A DNA stretch of 24,251 bases, taken from the IMG/VR virus record IMGVR_UViG_3300020459_000678, positions 1 through 24,251 of that record. One strand, written 5' to 3'. The DNA is from a virus. This document shows, piece by piece, positions 1 through 7,436 of this stretch. Below the pieces are notes generated by a model. That model was not told the origin of the DNA. It did not search any database and saw nothing but the letters and a program-made list of their open reading frames with translations. The number at the start of each line of letters is the position of its first letter. Position 1 is the first letter of the stretch. Position numbers and translations under genes: made by a program.

Positions 1-122
1 TAAAACTAAATACTGTTGGTGAAAGAAAGATCACACAGGCAAATACAAAAAAACTTAGAGATTTAGGTTTTACACACAAGCATACCGTAGAAGGCTTTTT
101 AAAAGAAAGAGGCATTAAATGA
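1..122 (+). CDS. C-terminal end of an unidentified protein (5' truncated by window)
   Basis: An open frame enters from the left edge (first full codon at base 3) and ends at TGA 120-122. The visible 39 residues include KKLRDLGFTHKHTVEGFLKE. The pattern 'KLRDLGF...TVEGFLK' resembles the tail of sugar-nucleotide epimerases of the SDR family, where a 'LGW-P-hydrophobic-EGL' stretch is common, but too little is visible to name it. Its TGA overlaps the ATG of the next gene as ATGA, so the two are probably translationally coupled. A sugar-nucleotide role would fit the cytidylyltransferase-like neighbour, but this is inference. Confidence 0.6.
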   Translation, partial: KLNTVGERKITQANTKKLRDLGFTHKHTVEGFLKERGIK

Positions 123-526
123 AAATAGGCTTTACTTGTTCTACATTTGACTTACTACATGCCGGCCATGTAGTTATGTTAAGAGAAGCAAAAGAACAAT
201 GCGACTATCTAATTTGCGGTCTTCAGGTTGATCCTAGCTTAGACAGAAAAGATAAGAATTCCCCAGTACAAACTTTAGTAGAAAGATACAGCCAATTACA
301 TGCTTGTAAGTATGTAAATGAAATTGTCCCATATCAAACCGAAACAGATTTAGAAGATATATTGGAAATGTTCAATATAAATGTAAGAATATTGGGTGAA
401 GAATATCGAGAAAAGGATTTTACAGGTAAAGATATCTGTGAGAAAAGAGGTATACAACTATACTTCAATACAAGAGATCACCGTTTTAGCAGTAGTGATC
501 TAAGAAAAAGAGTAAAAAACTGTTGA
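119..526 (+). CDS. TagD-like cytidylyltransferase (nucleotidyltransferase fold)
   Basis: This 135-residue protein has the features of the glycerol-3-phosphate cytidylyltransferase / FAD synthetase-like nucleotidyltransferase family. The HxGH signature is present as HAGH at residues 14-17 after GFTCSTFDLL, and a C-terminal RFSSSDLRKR (122-131) takes the place of the family's ISTT/ISSS motif. Such enzymes transfer CMP or AMP from an NTP to a phosphorylated alcohol or sugar. The length matches the single-domain family (about 130 residues). It starts on an ATGA overlap with the preceding frame. Its stop TGA (524-526) lies inside the -35 element of the promoter for the next gene. The substrate cannot be read from the sequence; a sugar-nucleotide role is a guess. 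Confidence 0.8.
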   Translation: MKIGFTCSTFDLLHAGHVVMLREAKEQCDYLICGLQVDPSLDRKDKNSPVQTLVERYSQLHACKYVNEIVPYQTETDLEDILEMFNINVRILGEEYREKDFTGKDICEKRGIQLYFNTRDHRFSSSDLRKRVKNC

Positions 527-551
527 CAAATAATGACAAATATCGTATACT
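523..551 (+). promoter_or_regulatory. sigma70-type promoter for the clamp gene
   Basis: TTGACA (523-528) and TATACT (546-551) are separated by exactly 17 bases, a near-perfect host sigma70 promoter. The predicted start is about 558, leaving a leader of only about 13 bases that consists of little more than the AGGAG ribosome site (559-563) before ATG 571. The TGA in the -35 box is the stop codon of the upstream gene. Confidence 0.85.
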
Positions 552-570
552 ATAAAATAGGAGAAGCAAT

Positions 571-1305
571 ATGAAAGATATTTTACAAGACGTAGTCGCA
601 AAAACACATGCCCTTGGGTTTTTAAACTTGGTAAAGGTTACAGGTGATGAAACGTCTACAACAATCGAATCAATGGCTGAAGATAGAAGTGTAATTCTGA
701 CAGCCAATACAAAAGACAAAGTAGAAGAGTTTGGTGCTAATGTATTTGGCATGCCAAACATGGATAAGTTGGCATTACATTTAAAAAATCCAGAATATCA
801 AAAGAATAGTAAATTAACAATTACTAAAGCACAAAGGAATGGAGTTGAAGTTCCTACAGGTATTCATTTTGAAAACGAAGCAGGAGACTTTCAAAACGAT
901 TTTAGATTTATGGTAGCAGAAATCATAAACGAAAAACTTAAAAGTGTTAAATTTAAAGGTGCGTCTTGGGACGTTAACTTTACTCCATCTCTAGCATCTA
1001 TTACTAGAATGAAACTACAAAGTGCCGCACACACAGAAGAAACTGTTTTTACTGTCAAAGTTGAAGACAAGGACTTAATGTTTTACTTTGGTGATGCTAA
1101 TACACACGCAGGTAAGTTTGTATTCCAAAATGCTATTGAAGGAGACCTAAAGCATACTTGGGCTTATCCAGTAGCACAGGTACAAGCTATACTTAACCTG
1201 GATGGAACAATAACAATGTCACTCAGTGATCAAGGAGCAATGCAGATCGCAGTTGACAGTGGAATGGCAACTTATAATTACATTTTGCCAGCACAAAGCA
1301 AATAG
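571..1305 (+). CDS. 45: probable DNA polymerase sliding clamp (T4 gp45-like)
   Basis: A 244-residue protein, slightly longer than T4 gp45 (228). The pattern fits the two-domain PCNA-fold clamp of T4-like phages: an N-terminal helix, short alternating strands, the central segment NVFGMPNMDKLALHLKNPEY that matches the 'YDLN-FLG-L' part of gp45, and a C-terminal run ending AVDSGMATYNYILPAQ, like the last strand of the second domain ('YVVALEA' in T4). The clamp encircles DNA and tethers the polymerase; in T4 it also activates late transcription. It has its own strong promoter and an AGGAG ribosome site 7 bases before ATG. The assignment rests on fold-level resemblance and not on an invariant motif, so it is probable and not certain. 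Confidence 0.65.
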   Translation: MKDILQDVVAKTHALGFLNLVKVTGDETSTTIESMAEDRSVILTANTKDKVEEFGANVFGMPNMDKLALHLKNPEYQKNSKLTITKAQRNGVEVPTGIHFENEAGDFQNDFRFMVAEIINEKLKSVKFKGASWDVNFTPSLASITRMKLQSAAHTEETVFTVKVEDKDLMFYFGDANTHAGKFVFQNAIEGDLKHTWAYPVAQVQAILNLDGTITMSLSDQGAMQIAVDSGMATYNYILPAQSK

Positions 1306-1312
1306 GAGTTTT

Positions 1313-1507
1313 ATGACCGATGATAGATCAGAAGACGCAACATATGAAAATGAGAATAGCACAGTAACAATACCTCTTAAGGAGTACGACAAGTTGAGAG
1401 AAAAGCAAAAGTATATTACAGATAAAGATATGATTTCTGTAGTAGATAAAATTGAAGAACTTGTTAGAGCTTTAAGGAAACACATTGTAAGGACGGACTT
1501 AGATTGA
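1313..1507 (+). CDS. small acidic hypothetical protein
   Basis: A 64-residue protein. ATG 1313 is chosen because AGGAG (1304-1308) sits directly after the clamp stop codon; the frame is also open upstream inside the clamp gene, but that part has no ribosome site. The N-terminus is acidic and polar (MTDDRSEDATYENEN), followed by IPLKEYDKLREKQ and a helix-rich stretch, DKIEELVRALRKHIV. The IPLKEYDKLR piece resembles short phage proteins with one amphipathic helix, but no family is recognised. Its TGA (1505-1507) overlaps the TTG start of the next gene. Confidence 0.7.
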   Translation: MTDDRSEDATYENENSTVTIPLKEYDKLREKQKYITDKDMISVVDKIEELVRALRKHIVRTDLD

Positions 1508-2964
1508 ACACAAACCTAACTAACGAACAAAAGGATTACGCAATATTTTTGCCAGCTTTAAGCGGCTTCTATGCTACCTTTGTTGGCAAACAACGTAGAG
1601 AGGAATATGTTGAGAAAACACGTATTCCTAAATGCTTTCCTAATGAAGTAGAAAGTTTGAACTGGCTAAATCCAAATAAGTCTATGTTTAACTATCATTG
1701 GAGTTTATATTCGGCAGGACATGCTGACTTAGATGTTAATAAAGATGCTCCTAAGGAAGATATGGTAAGAGATAGAGATCATAAAAATAGTTGGCTTTTA
1801 GGCGATAGTGGTGGTTTTCAAATAGGTAAAGGTGTTTGGGAAGGCGACTGGAAGGATCCTAATTGTCCTAAAGCAATGAAGAAACGTACACAAGTTCTTA
1901 CGTGGATGGATGCTTATATGGACTATGGAATGATACTTGATATTCCTGCTTGGGTGTCAAGATCAGAAGCAGGACAAAAGGCAACAGGCATAACAACTTA
2001 TCAAGAAGCAGTAAATGCCACACGTATTAATAACGATTACTTTATGAAAAATCGTAATGGTAACTGTAAGTTCTTAAATGTATTACAAGGTGAGAATCAT
2101 GCTGACGCAGAAGATTGGTATCAGCAAATGAAAGATTACTGTGATCCTGTTAAGTATCCTGACACACACTTTAATGGATGGTCGATGGGTGGTCAGAACA
2201 TGTGTGATATCCATCTAGTCTTAAAAAGATTGGTAGCATTACGTTTTGATGGATTACTTGAAAAAGGTGTACATGACTTTATGCACTTCTTAGGTACAAG
2301 TAAATTAGAATGGGCAACGTTACTAACTGATATACAAAGAGCAGTTCGAAAATATCACAATGAAAATTTTACAATTACATTTGATTGTGCTTCTCCTTTT
2401 CTTGCTACTGCTAATGGACAACTGTATATACAAACTGAAACTGAAGACAGAACTAAATGGGTATACAGAATGGTACCAAGCATTGATGATAAGAAGTATG
2501 CTACTGATACACGTAACTTTAGAGATGCTGTTTTACAAGATGGAATATTCAAAAACTTTACAGATAGTCCAATAACAAAGAATTTAGAAGTAAAAGATAT
2601 TTGTATATATGCTCCAGGAGATTTAAATAAAATAGGCAAAGAAGGAAAAACTAGTTGGGATAGCTTTTCTTATGCTATACAGATGGCTCACAATGTTTGG
2701 AGCCACATTAATGCCGTACAAGAAGCAAACAGAAAATATGATTCAGGAACAACTCCCGCAATGCTTGTTGATGAATCATTTGACAGAATTCTATTTAGAG
2801 ATGTTATTGAAGCAATCTTCGCAACATCAAATAGAGATGAAGCAGAAGCAGTTATAGAAGAATTTAATAAATTTTGGTTATCTATTATAGGTACACGTGG
2901 TGCCGTAGGTAAAAAGACAGTTAATGCTTCAACACAATTTGGAAACCTATTCGAGGAGGTATAA
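1504..2964 (+). CDS. TGT-fold base-exchange enzyme, probable DpdA-like 7-deazaguanine DNA transglycosylase
   Basis: A 486-residue protein with the hallmarks of the queuine tRNA-guanine transglycosylase barrel. DSGGFQ at 101-106 carries the active-site Asp (D101). LDIPAW (145-150) lies at the guanine-recognition strand and LNVLQGE (191-197) corresponds to 'GIVQG'. GWSMGG (225-230) matches the 'GGLAVG' loop, and FDCASP (293-298) carries the predicted nucleophile D294. The C-terminal zinc motif CxCxxC of bacterial TGT is not seen, and the C-terminal half is unlike tRNA enzymes. In phages this fold is known as DpdA, which replaces guanine in DNA with 7-deazaguanines. FolE and QueE in the same window support that role. 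The start is TTG 1504, overlapping the previous stop; AAGGAC lies just upstream. A tRNA target remains possible. Confidence 0.8.
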   Translation: MNTNLTNEQKDYAIFLPALSGFYATFVGKQRREEYVEKTRIPKCFPNEVESLNWLNPNKSMFNYHWSLYSAGHADLDVNKDAPKEDMVRDRDHKNSWLLGDSGGFQIGKGVWEGDWKDPNCPKAMKKRTQVLTWMDAYMDYGMILDIPAWVSRSEAGQKATGITTYQEAVNATRINNDYFMKNRNGNCKFLNVLQGENHADAEDWYQQMKDYCDPVKYPDTHFNGWSMGGQNMCDIHLVLKRLVALRFDGLLEKGVHDFMHFLGTSKLEWATLLTDIQRAVRKYHNENFTITFDCASPFLATANGQLYIQTETEDRTKWVYRMVPSIDDKKYATDTRNFRDAVLQDGIFKNFTDSPITKNLEVKDICIYAPGDLNKIGKEGKTSWDSFSYAIQMAHNVWSHINAVQEANRKYDSGTTPAMLVDESFDRILFRDVIEAIFATSNRDEAEAVIEEFNKFWLSIIGTRGAVGKKTVNASTQFGNLFEEV

Positions 2965-2965
2965 T

Positions 2966-3148
2966 ATGGGAACAGGTAGAGCAAGTAAAAAAAGTAAAAA
3001 ACTTTTGAACTTACACAATTATCTACACAATAAGGTGGAAGAAGTTGAAGTTGAAAGAAACGGCGATAGAACATGGCAGACAAAAGAACATTTAATCAGA
3101 CTTAAGAAACAAAAGTTGGCAATAAAGGACAGGTTAAAAAATGAATAG
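2966..3148 (+). CDS. small basic helical protein, DUF465/YdcH-like
   Basis: A 60-residue protein. ATG 2966 is chosen because a very strong ribosome site GAGGAGGT (2953-2960) lies just upstream; the frame continues into the previous gene without such a site. The N-terminus is lysine-rich (GRASKKSKKLL). The rest, LHNYLHNKVEEVEVE then LIRLKKQKLAIKDRL, has the spacing of the short YdcH/DUF465 family, whose signature is a helix ending in 'LKKxKLxLKD'. The function of that family is unknown. The stop overlaps the ATG of the next gene by 8 bases. Confidence 0.7.
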   Translation: MGTGRASKKSKKLLNLHNYLHNKVEEVEVERNGDRTWQTKEHLIRLKKQKLAIKDRLKNE

Positions 3149-3686
3149 AGATTATAACAACGGTCGACAAGAGAATATAGATTACTTTGTTGGCAAAGAA
3201 GTAGAAAAGACTCCGGCATTTGATAAAGATACGTTATTTGTAGTAGGTATCAAACCTGTTAAGGACATAATAAAATTAGCAACAAGAAATAACTGTGATC
3301 ATATTTACTTAGGAGCCAATCAAAGTTTTCATGTTACAGGAGACACTGGAACCGAAGAAGAAAGTCAAAGCTGGGATGAAATGGTTACAGAACTTTTAAA
3401 AGCAGGTCTTTGGGTTACATTAGACTATGATGTAAGATACCATGAATATGTTATTGAAAGTGGATATAACGAACACGATAATTTTATAAGTATGATTTCA
3501 GTAAAATTGCCTTATGTTAAACAATTAAACTATAACGCATGTATTAAGGTTGACGACAATACATTTAAAGGTACTAATCCTGGAGTTTGGGTATCCTATG
3601 TACAAGAACATTTGGATAGAAATAAGTTTACAGATTGGGAAAAATATACCCAAGATAAGCCAATTAAGGTTGACAGTGAGCATTAA
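3141..3686 (+). CDS. conserved phage hypothetical protein
   Basis: A 181-residue soluble protein with no recognised catalytic motif. It begins with a short polar lead (MNRDYNNGRQENIDYFVGKE). The alternating strand-helix run TLFVVGIKPVKDIIKLA, HIYLGANQSFHV, MVTELLKAGLWVTLDYDV suggests a small alpha/beta domain. It resembles from memory an unnamed protein of T4-like marine phages, but no function is known to me. It overlaps the previous gene by 8 bases. The -35 box of the next promoter lies inside its last codons. Confidence 0.7.
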   Translation: MNRDYNNGRQENIDYFVGKEVEKTPAFDKDTLFVVGIKPVKDIIKLATRNNCDHIYLGANQSFHVTGDTGTEEESQSWDEMVTELLKAGLWVTLDYDVRYHEYVIESGYNEHDNFISMISVKLPYVKQLNYNACIKVDDNTFKGTNPGVWVSYVQEHLDRNKFTDWEKYTQDKPIKVDSEH

Positions 3687-3698
3687 AGGTAGTATACT
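3670..3698 (+). promoter_or_regulatory. sigma70-type promoter inside the end of the preceding gene
   Basis: TTGACA (3670-3675), a 17-base spacer and TATACT (3693-3698). The -10 box touches an ATG at 3699. Transcription should begin near 3705, so that ATG would be missing from this transcript, which argues for the later start at 3780. Confidence 0.8.
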
Positions 3699-3779
3699 AT
3701 GTTTGGGAATGTTGAACAAGATGAAGAGCCAGTTAGATATTACGACTGGATGCTTTGGAAAATGAGGAAAGAGGCAAAT

Positions 3780-4163
3780 ATGAAAACAGAAGCAAAAAGA
3801 ATGATTTGGGTAACTTTTACTAAAGAAGGTATCCATAAGTATCCTGCGGCACTGGATGATCCAAGTCTTGCTACAGGTGATGAATATGACGTAAGTTTTT
3901 TAGGTTACCCACACAGACACATATTCCATTTTAAGGTAGCAATATCTGTTACACATAATGATAGAGATATTGAATTTATACAATTTAAACGTTGGTTAAT
4001 GAAACTATATGAAGGTGAATTAAATGTAGATTACAAGAGTTGTGAAATGATGTCCGATGATTTGTATGATAAGATTACAGAAAAATATCCTAACAGAGAA
4101 GTACATATTGATATTTCAGAGGACGGTGAGAACGGTGCTCACATTGAATACCCTAGCTACTAA
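3780..4163 (+). CDS. conserved phage protein, candidate QueD/6-pyruvoyl-tetrahydropterin-synthase fold
   Basis: A 127-residue protein from ATG 3780, which has GAGG (3771-3774) upstream. An in-frame ATG at 3699 would add 27 residues but lies before the predicted transcription start. The core reads MIWVTFTKEGIHKYPAA, then GYPHRHIFHFKVAISV, IEFIQFKRWLMKLY and VHIDISEDGENGAHIEY. This order is reminiscent of the PTPS/QueD fold: an HxH zinc pair followed by a strand, then 'xxDFxxLK', then a final strand with an acidic active-site region. The first zinc histidine and the catalytic cysteine are not clearly placed. QueD makes 6-carboxy-tetrahydropterin, the step between FolE and QueE, so the context is suggestive. 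The functional call is weak; the gene itself is sure. Confidence 0.6.
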   Translation: MKTEAKRMIWVTFTKEGIHKYPAALDDPSLATGDEYDVSFLGYPHRHIFHFKVAISVTHNDRDIEFIQFKRWLMKLYEGELNVDYKSCEMMSDDLYDKITEKYPNREVHIDISEDGENGAHIEYPSY

Positions 4164-4174
4164 GGAGAAATAAA

Positions 4175-4432
4175 GTGAAAAAGGGTCAATACTTTAACCA
4201 GAATCCAAAGATTGTACAAATCTTTGACGATTTAGAACAATACAAAAAGTTTTGCCAGACTGCGTTTGGTTATGGCCATGATGGTTATGTTTATAACGAA
4301 AAAGATCTTTATAATGACAAGAGTCGTGCTTGGCGTGCCTTTTGTAATTTTAAGAAAGGTAAAAAACGTCCATACTTTAAAAAGTTTGATAAGAAGTTTC
4401 AAGGACGTTACTATAGTAAAAGGAGACACTAA
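4175..4432 (+). CDS. small basic hypothetical protein
   Basis: An 85-residue, strongly basic protein starting at GTG 4175 behind AAGGAGA (4162-4168). The C-terminal half is rich in Lys, Arg, Tyr and Phe (NFKKGKKRPYFKKF, RYYSKRRH), which would suit binding to nucleic acid; that is inference from composition. The middle has FGYGHDGYVYNEKDLYND. No family is recognised. The last base of its stop codon is the first base of the next start codon. Confidence 0.65.
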   Translation: MKKGQYFNQNPKIVQIFDDLEQYKKFCQTAFGYGHDGYVYNEKDLYNDKSRAWRAFCNFKKGKKRPYFKKFDKKFQGRYYSKRRH

Positions 4433-5499
4433 TGGCGATTTATATCGTAGATATTGAAGCAGTAGATACACGTTACACAAAGCAATGGAAAGAGTTTCTT
4501 CCAAAGCAACTAAGACATGCTACAAATCACGATGTGAAAGTTATAAGTGGAGGAGATACTCCCCAGGCAACAACACCCGGGGCGTTTCTTAACTTTGGTG
4601 GTACTAACGTTTACAAAAGTAAGCAGTTAGAACAAATAGGCGAGATGTTCTGTAATGGAAAAGTTAAAAATGGCGATTATTTTCTCTATACCGATGCTTG
4701 GAATCCTACAGTTATTCAACTACGGTATATGGCAGAACTATTGGGTGTTGACATTCGCATTGGTGGGTTGTGGCATGCTGGTAGTTATGATCCACAAGAT
4801 TTTTTAGGTAGACTAATAGGTGATAAACCGTGGGTAAGACATGCTGAAAGAAGTATGTATGCTTGTTATGATCATAACTTTTTTGCTACACAATTCCATA
4901 TTGATATGTTTCTTGATACATTTAAACACAAAGGCAGTGATCTACAATGGATACAGGTTGATGAATCTAAAGTTAAAAGAGTAGGTTGGCCGATGGAATA
5001 CTTAAAAGGCAGTTTGACATCCTATAAGAAGATGGAAAAAATTAATTCAATTGTTTTCCCTCACAGGCTTGCTCCAGAAAAACAATTAGACATATTTAAA
5101 GATTTAAGAGACAGCTTACCAGAGTATGAATTTGTAATCTGTCAGGAAAGACAACTTACAAAGAATGAATATCATAATATATTAGGTGAAGCTAAGATAG
5201 TGTTTAGTGCTAACTTACAAGAGACATTAGGTATAAGCTGGTACGAAGGAGCATTAGTTGGTGCTCTTCCTTTGGTTCCTGATAGATTAAGTTATAGTGA
5301 AATGGCAATTCCAGATTTTAAGTATCCTAGTATATGGACAAAGAACTTTGATCAATATCAAAGATACAAACCACAATTGATTGCTAAGATTAAAGATCTA
5401 ATGGAATACTATGATGAATACTTACAACCATTAGAAAAACAAATATTTCAATTGAAACAATTCTTTCACGGAGAAAGATTGTATGAGAGTATAAAATAA
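4432..5499 (+). CDS. GT-B fold glycosyltransferase (GT4-like)
   Basis: A 355-residue protein whose C-terminal half has the layout of retaining GT-B glycosyltransferases: a strand and loop INSIVFPHRLAPEKQLDIF (the 'GRL-PEKG' element), then KNEYHNILGEAKIVFSANL, then QETLGISWYEGALVGALPLV, which gives the E-x7-E signature (E264 and E272) that contacts the sugar nucleotide. The N-terminal half is a less conserved acceptor domain. The acceptor is unknown. T-even phages use GT-B enzymes on hydroxymethylcytosine DNA, so DNA, glycan or protein are all possible. It is coupled to both neighbours (TAATG overlaps at 4430-4434 and 5497-5501). Confidence 0.75.
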   Translation: MAIYIVDIEAVDTRYTKQWKEFLPKQLRHATNHDVKVISGGDTPQATTPGAFLNFGGTNVYKSKQLEQIGEMFCNGKVKNGDYFLYTDAWNPTVIQLRYMAELLGVDIRIGGLWHAGSYDPQDFLGRLIGDKPWVRHAERSMYACYDHNFFATQFHIDMFLDTFKHKGSDLQWIQVDESKVKRVGWPMEYLKGSLTSYKKMEKINSIVFPHRLAPEKQLDIFKDLRDSLPEYEFVICQERQLTKNEYHNILGEAKIVFSANLQETLGISWYEGALVGALPLVPDRLSYSEMAIPDFKYPSIWTKNFDQYQRYKPQLIAKIKDLMEYYDEYLQPLEKQIFQLKQFFHGERLYESIK

Positions 5500-5840
5500 T
5501 GGATGATGAAAATAAAATTACTATAGATATTACAAAGCCAGATGATAATTATACTACTCATATAGGAGGAATGACAATTAGTCCTTGTCCTTCTATGTAT
5601 ACTACAGATTTAAATGATACCGGTACTGAGTTCGCTTATAATACTACGTATACAAGCACTGACGGTTATACAATTACTCTTCCAGGCCTAGATGACAGTT
5701 TACAAGATACTTGGCCCGCTGAATATAGGGTAAAAGAAATGATAGAAAAGTATCCTGCTTTAAAAATACAGTATGAAAAATTTATTGAGATTTATAATTT
5801 GATAAAAGATGATCATAAGGATGATTTGGATGTTATCTAA
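5499..5840 (+). CDS. acidic hypothetical protein
   Basis: A 113-residue acidic protein. The first 75 residues are rich in Asp, Thr and Tyr, with no long hydrophobic stretch, and probably form a flexible or strand-rich region (TTYTSTDGYTITLPGLDD). The last 40 are helical (EYRVKEMIEKYPALKIQYEK, then IYNLIKDDHKDD). The final segment 'YPALKIQYEKF' resembles the C-terminus of unnamed T4-like marine phage proteins. No enzymatic motif is seen. It overlaps the previous stop by one base and the next gene by 11 bases. Confidence 0.65.
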   Translation: MDDENKITIDITKPDDNYTTHIGGMTISPCPSMYTTDLNDTGTEFAYNTTYTSTDGYTITLPGLDDSLQDTWPAEYRVKEMIEKYPALKIQYEKFIEIYNLIKDDHKDDLDVI

Positions 5841-6333
5841 GTTGTTTGAAAAATTAGGAAGAAAAAGGGTTATCACAGATAGAAGTGGTACAATACCTTA
5901 TCTCATACGTTATTATGTATTTTTAAAGGAAAGAAAGAATTTTCCGTTTAACATTACACTTCATAAGGTACTTGTAAGTGACGAACCTGTATTACATGAT
6001 CATCCTTGGAACTGGGGAGCAGTAATTTTAAAAGGTGGTTATTGGGAACATATTCCAATCATTTCACAGGAAGGAGCAGTAGTAGGTAGCACAAAGGAGT
6101 GGCGTGGTCCTGGACACATTAGATTTAGAAAGGCGGAAGACTTACACTGGTTAGAATTAGAAAAAGACAAAAACGGAAAAGAGATTCCTTGTTGGAGTTT
6201 ATTCTTAATGGGTAAGAAAAGAACCGAATGGGGATTTGTAGATTGGGTACCAGCAACAAAAGATAATTGGAGAGAAGCAGGATATAAATGGGTACACAAC
6301 GAAACATATTTGAAGGAAAAACAAAATGGTTAA
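5830..6333 (+). CDS. cupin-fold protein
   Basis: A protein of about 167 residues from ATG 5830, chosen because AAGG (5817-5820) lies nine bases upstream; ATG 5821 and 5809 are also in frame. It shows a cupin pattern: the metal-type motif LHDHPWNWGAVILKGGYWEH (HxH at residues 56 and 58, followed by the 'G-x-hydrophobic-G' turn) and a second part, RFRKAEDLHWLEL, with a further histidine. Cupins include dioxygenases, isomerases and sugar epimerases. The reaction cannot be told from the sequence. The gene sits between the glycosyltransferase and the phosphoribosyltransferase in one tightly coupled run. Confidence 0.65.
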   Translation: MLSKLFEKLGRKRVITDRSGTIPYLIRYYVFLKERKNFPFNITLHKVLVSDEPVLHDHPWNWGAVILKGGYWEHIPIISQEGAVVGSTKEWRGPGHIRFRKAEDLHWLELEKDKNGKEIPCWSLFLMGKKRTEWGFVDWVPATKDNWREAGYKWVHNETYLKEKQNG

Positions 6334-6859
6334 AAAGCATTATTATTCGTGGAAAGATGTTGAACGTAGTTGTGTAAGCATAGTAAACCAAATGTATACA
6401 GATCAGTGGAGACCTGATTATATTGTAGGTATCACCAGAGGTGGTAATATTCCTGCTACTATTATAAGCAACATGACTGGAATACCTTGCGAAGCCATAA
6501 AAGTAAGTTTAAGAGACGACAGTAAACTTGAAAGCAATACCTGGATGGCTGAAGATGCGTTTGGAAAATTCCAACAAGGACAACCAAGGAACGAGTCAAA
6601 AAATATATTAATAGTAGATGACATTAATGATACAGGAGCAACATTCAATTGGATTGTTGACGACTGGCAAAAAAGTTGTAACCCAGAGGATACTGGCTGG
6701 CGTGATGTGTGGTGTGAAAATGTACGTTTCGCAGTACTGACAGATAATTCAGCAAGTGATTTTAAATTTATGGTAAACTATTCAACCCACGAGGTTAACA
6801 AAGCAGAAGAAGATGTTTGGTTAGTATATCCTTGGGAAAGAGTAGGTACATATGATTGA
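6326..6859 (+). CDS. purine-type phosphoribosyltransferase
   Basis: A 177-residue PRTase of type I. The PRPP-binding loop is clear: ILIVDDINDTGATF at about residues 94-107, with the paired acids and the DTGAT turn. An earlier YIVGITRGGNIPA (32-44) forms the pyrophosphate loop, and WLVYPWE near the C-terminus resembles xanthine-guanine and hypoxanthine PRTases. The reaction would be base plus PRPP to nucleoside monophosphate plus pyrophosphate. In a phage that handles guanine analogues it could salvage purine bases released by base exchange, but that link is inference. It overlaps its neighbours by 8 bases on each side. Confidence 0.8.
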   Translation: MVKKHYYSWKDVERSCVSIVNQMYTDQWRPDYIVGITRGGNIPATIISNMTGIPCEAIKVSLRDDSKLESNTWMAEDAFGKFQQGQPRNESKNILIVDDINDTGATFNWIVDDWQKSCNPEDTGWRDVWCENVRFAVLTDNSASDFKFMVNYSTHEVNKAEEDVWLVYPWERVGTYD

Positions 6860-7436
6860 CGCACAATTAATTTTTCCTACGAAAGTATATAGATCCAAGT
6901 TTGAAGATTCACAAGAGTTACAAAAAGATATTGTCCCTTTGTTGCTAGATCAAGAAAAGAAGGATACATCTCCTGTAAGGTATTCTGCTAACGGTTATAC
7001 TTCTTATGGTGCTAACACAAATATATTAAGTTTACCACAATTAAGCAAATTAAAAGATTTTATAAATGAAATAGTTTTAAAATGCCATGATGAAACTATG
7101 CTAGAAGGTACTCCTGTTCTTGAGTCCAGTTGGTATAGTATTATGAGAAAGCATACATACCACGAAGAACATCATCACTTACCTAGTGTATGGAGCGGTG
7201 TTTACTATGTACAAGCTGATCAGACTCACCCCGGACTGACATTTGTAAATCGTAATCAAAAAGGACATTGGCCAAGAACAGGTGTAAAAGGATTGACAGA
7301 ATTTAATTCTCCTGAAGTAACTTGTTCAGCTGAAACAGGAAGTGTAATTATATTTCCTAGTCATGTACTACATAAAGTACACCAACAAACTATTGACAAA
7401 GATAGGATAATGATAAGTTTTAATTATGGAATATAA
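6852..7436 (+). CDS. putative 2OG-Fe(II) oxygenase (PF13759-type)
   Basis: A 194-residue double-stranded beta-helix protein of the kind frequent in T4-like marine phages. It begins IFPTKVYRSKF as this family does. The iron site is seen in EEHHHLPSVWSGVYYV (histidines 107-109) and FPSHVLHKV (H174), and the 2-oxoglutarate-binding Arg is R185 in DRIMISFNY. Such enzymes hydroxylate protein, nucleobase or small-molecule substrates. The phage substrate is unknown. It lies between the phosphoribosyltransferase and the HIT gene and overlaps both, so it is part of the same transcript. Confidence 0.8.
   Translation: MIDAQLIFPTKVYRSKFEDSQELQKDIVPLLLDQEKKDTSPVRYSANGYTSYGANTNILSLPQLSKLKDFINEIVLKCHDETMLEGTPVLESSWYSIMRKHTYHEEHHHLPSVWSGVYYVQADQTHPGLTFVNRNQKGHWPRTGVKGLTEFNSPEVTCSAETGSVIIFPSHVLHKVHQQTIDKDRIMISFNYGI

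Noticed and set aside
1253-1278. TTGACA followed by TATAAT inside the clamp gene
   Set aside because: The spacer is only 14 bases, too short for a normal sigma70 promoter.
2360-3219. Several long open frames overlapping the TGT-like gene on both strands
   Set aside because: They have no ribosome sites, no family likeness and follow the real gene in shifted frames.
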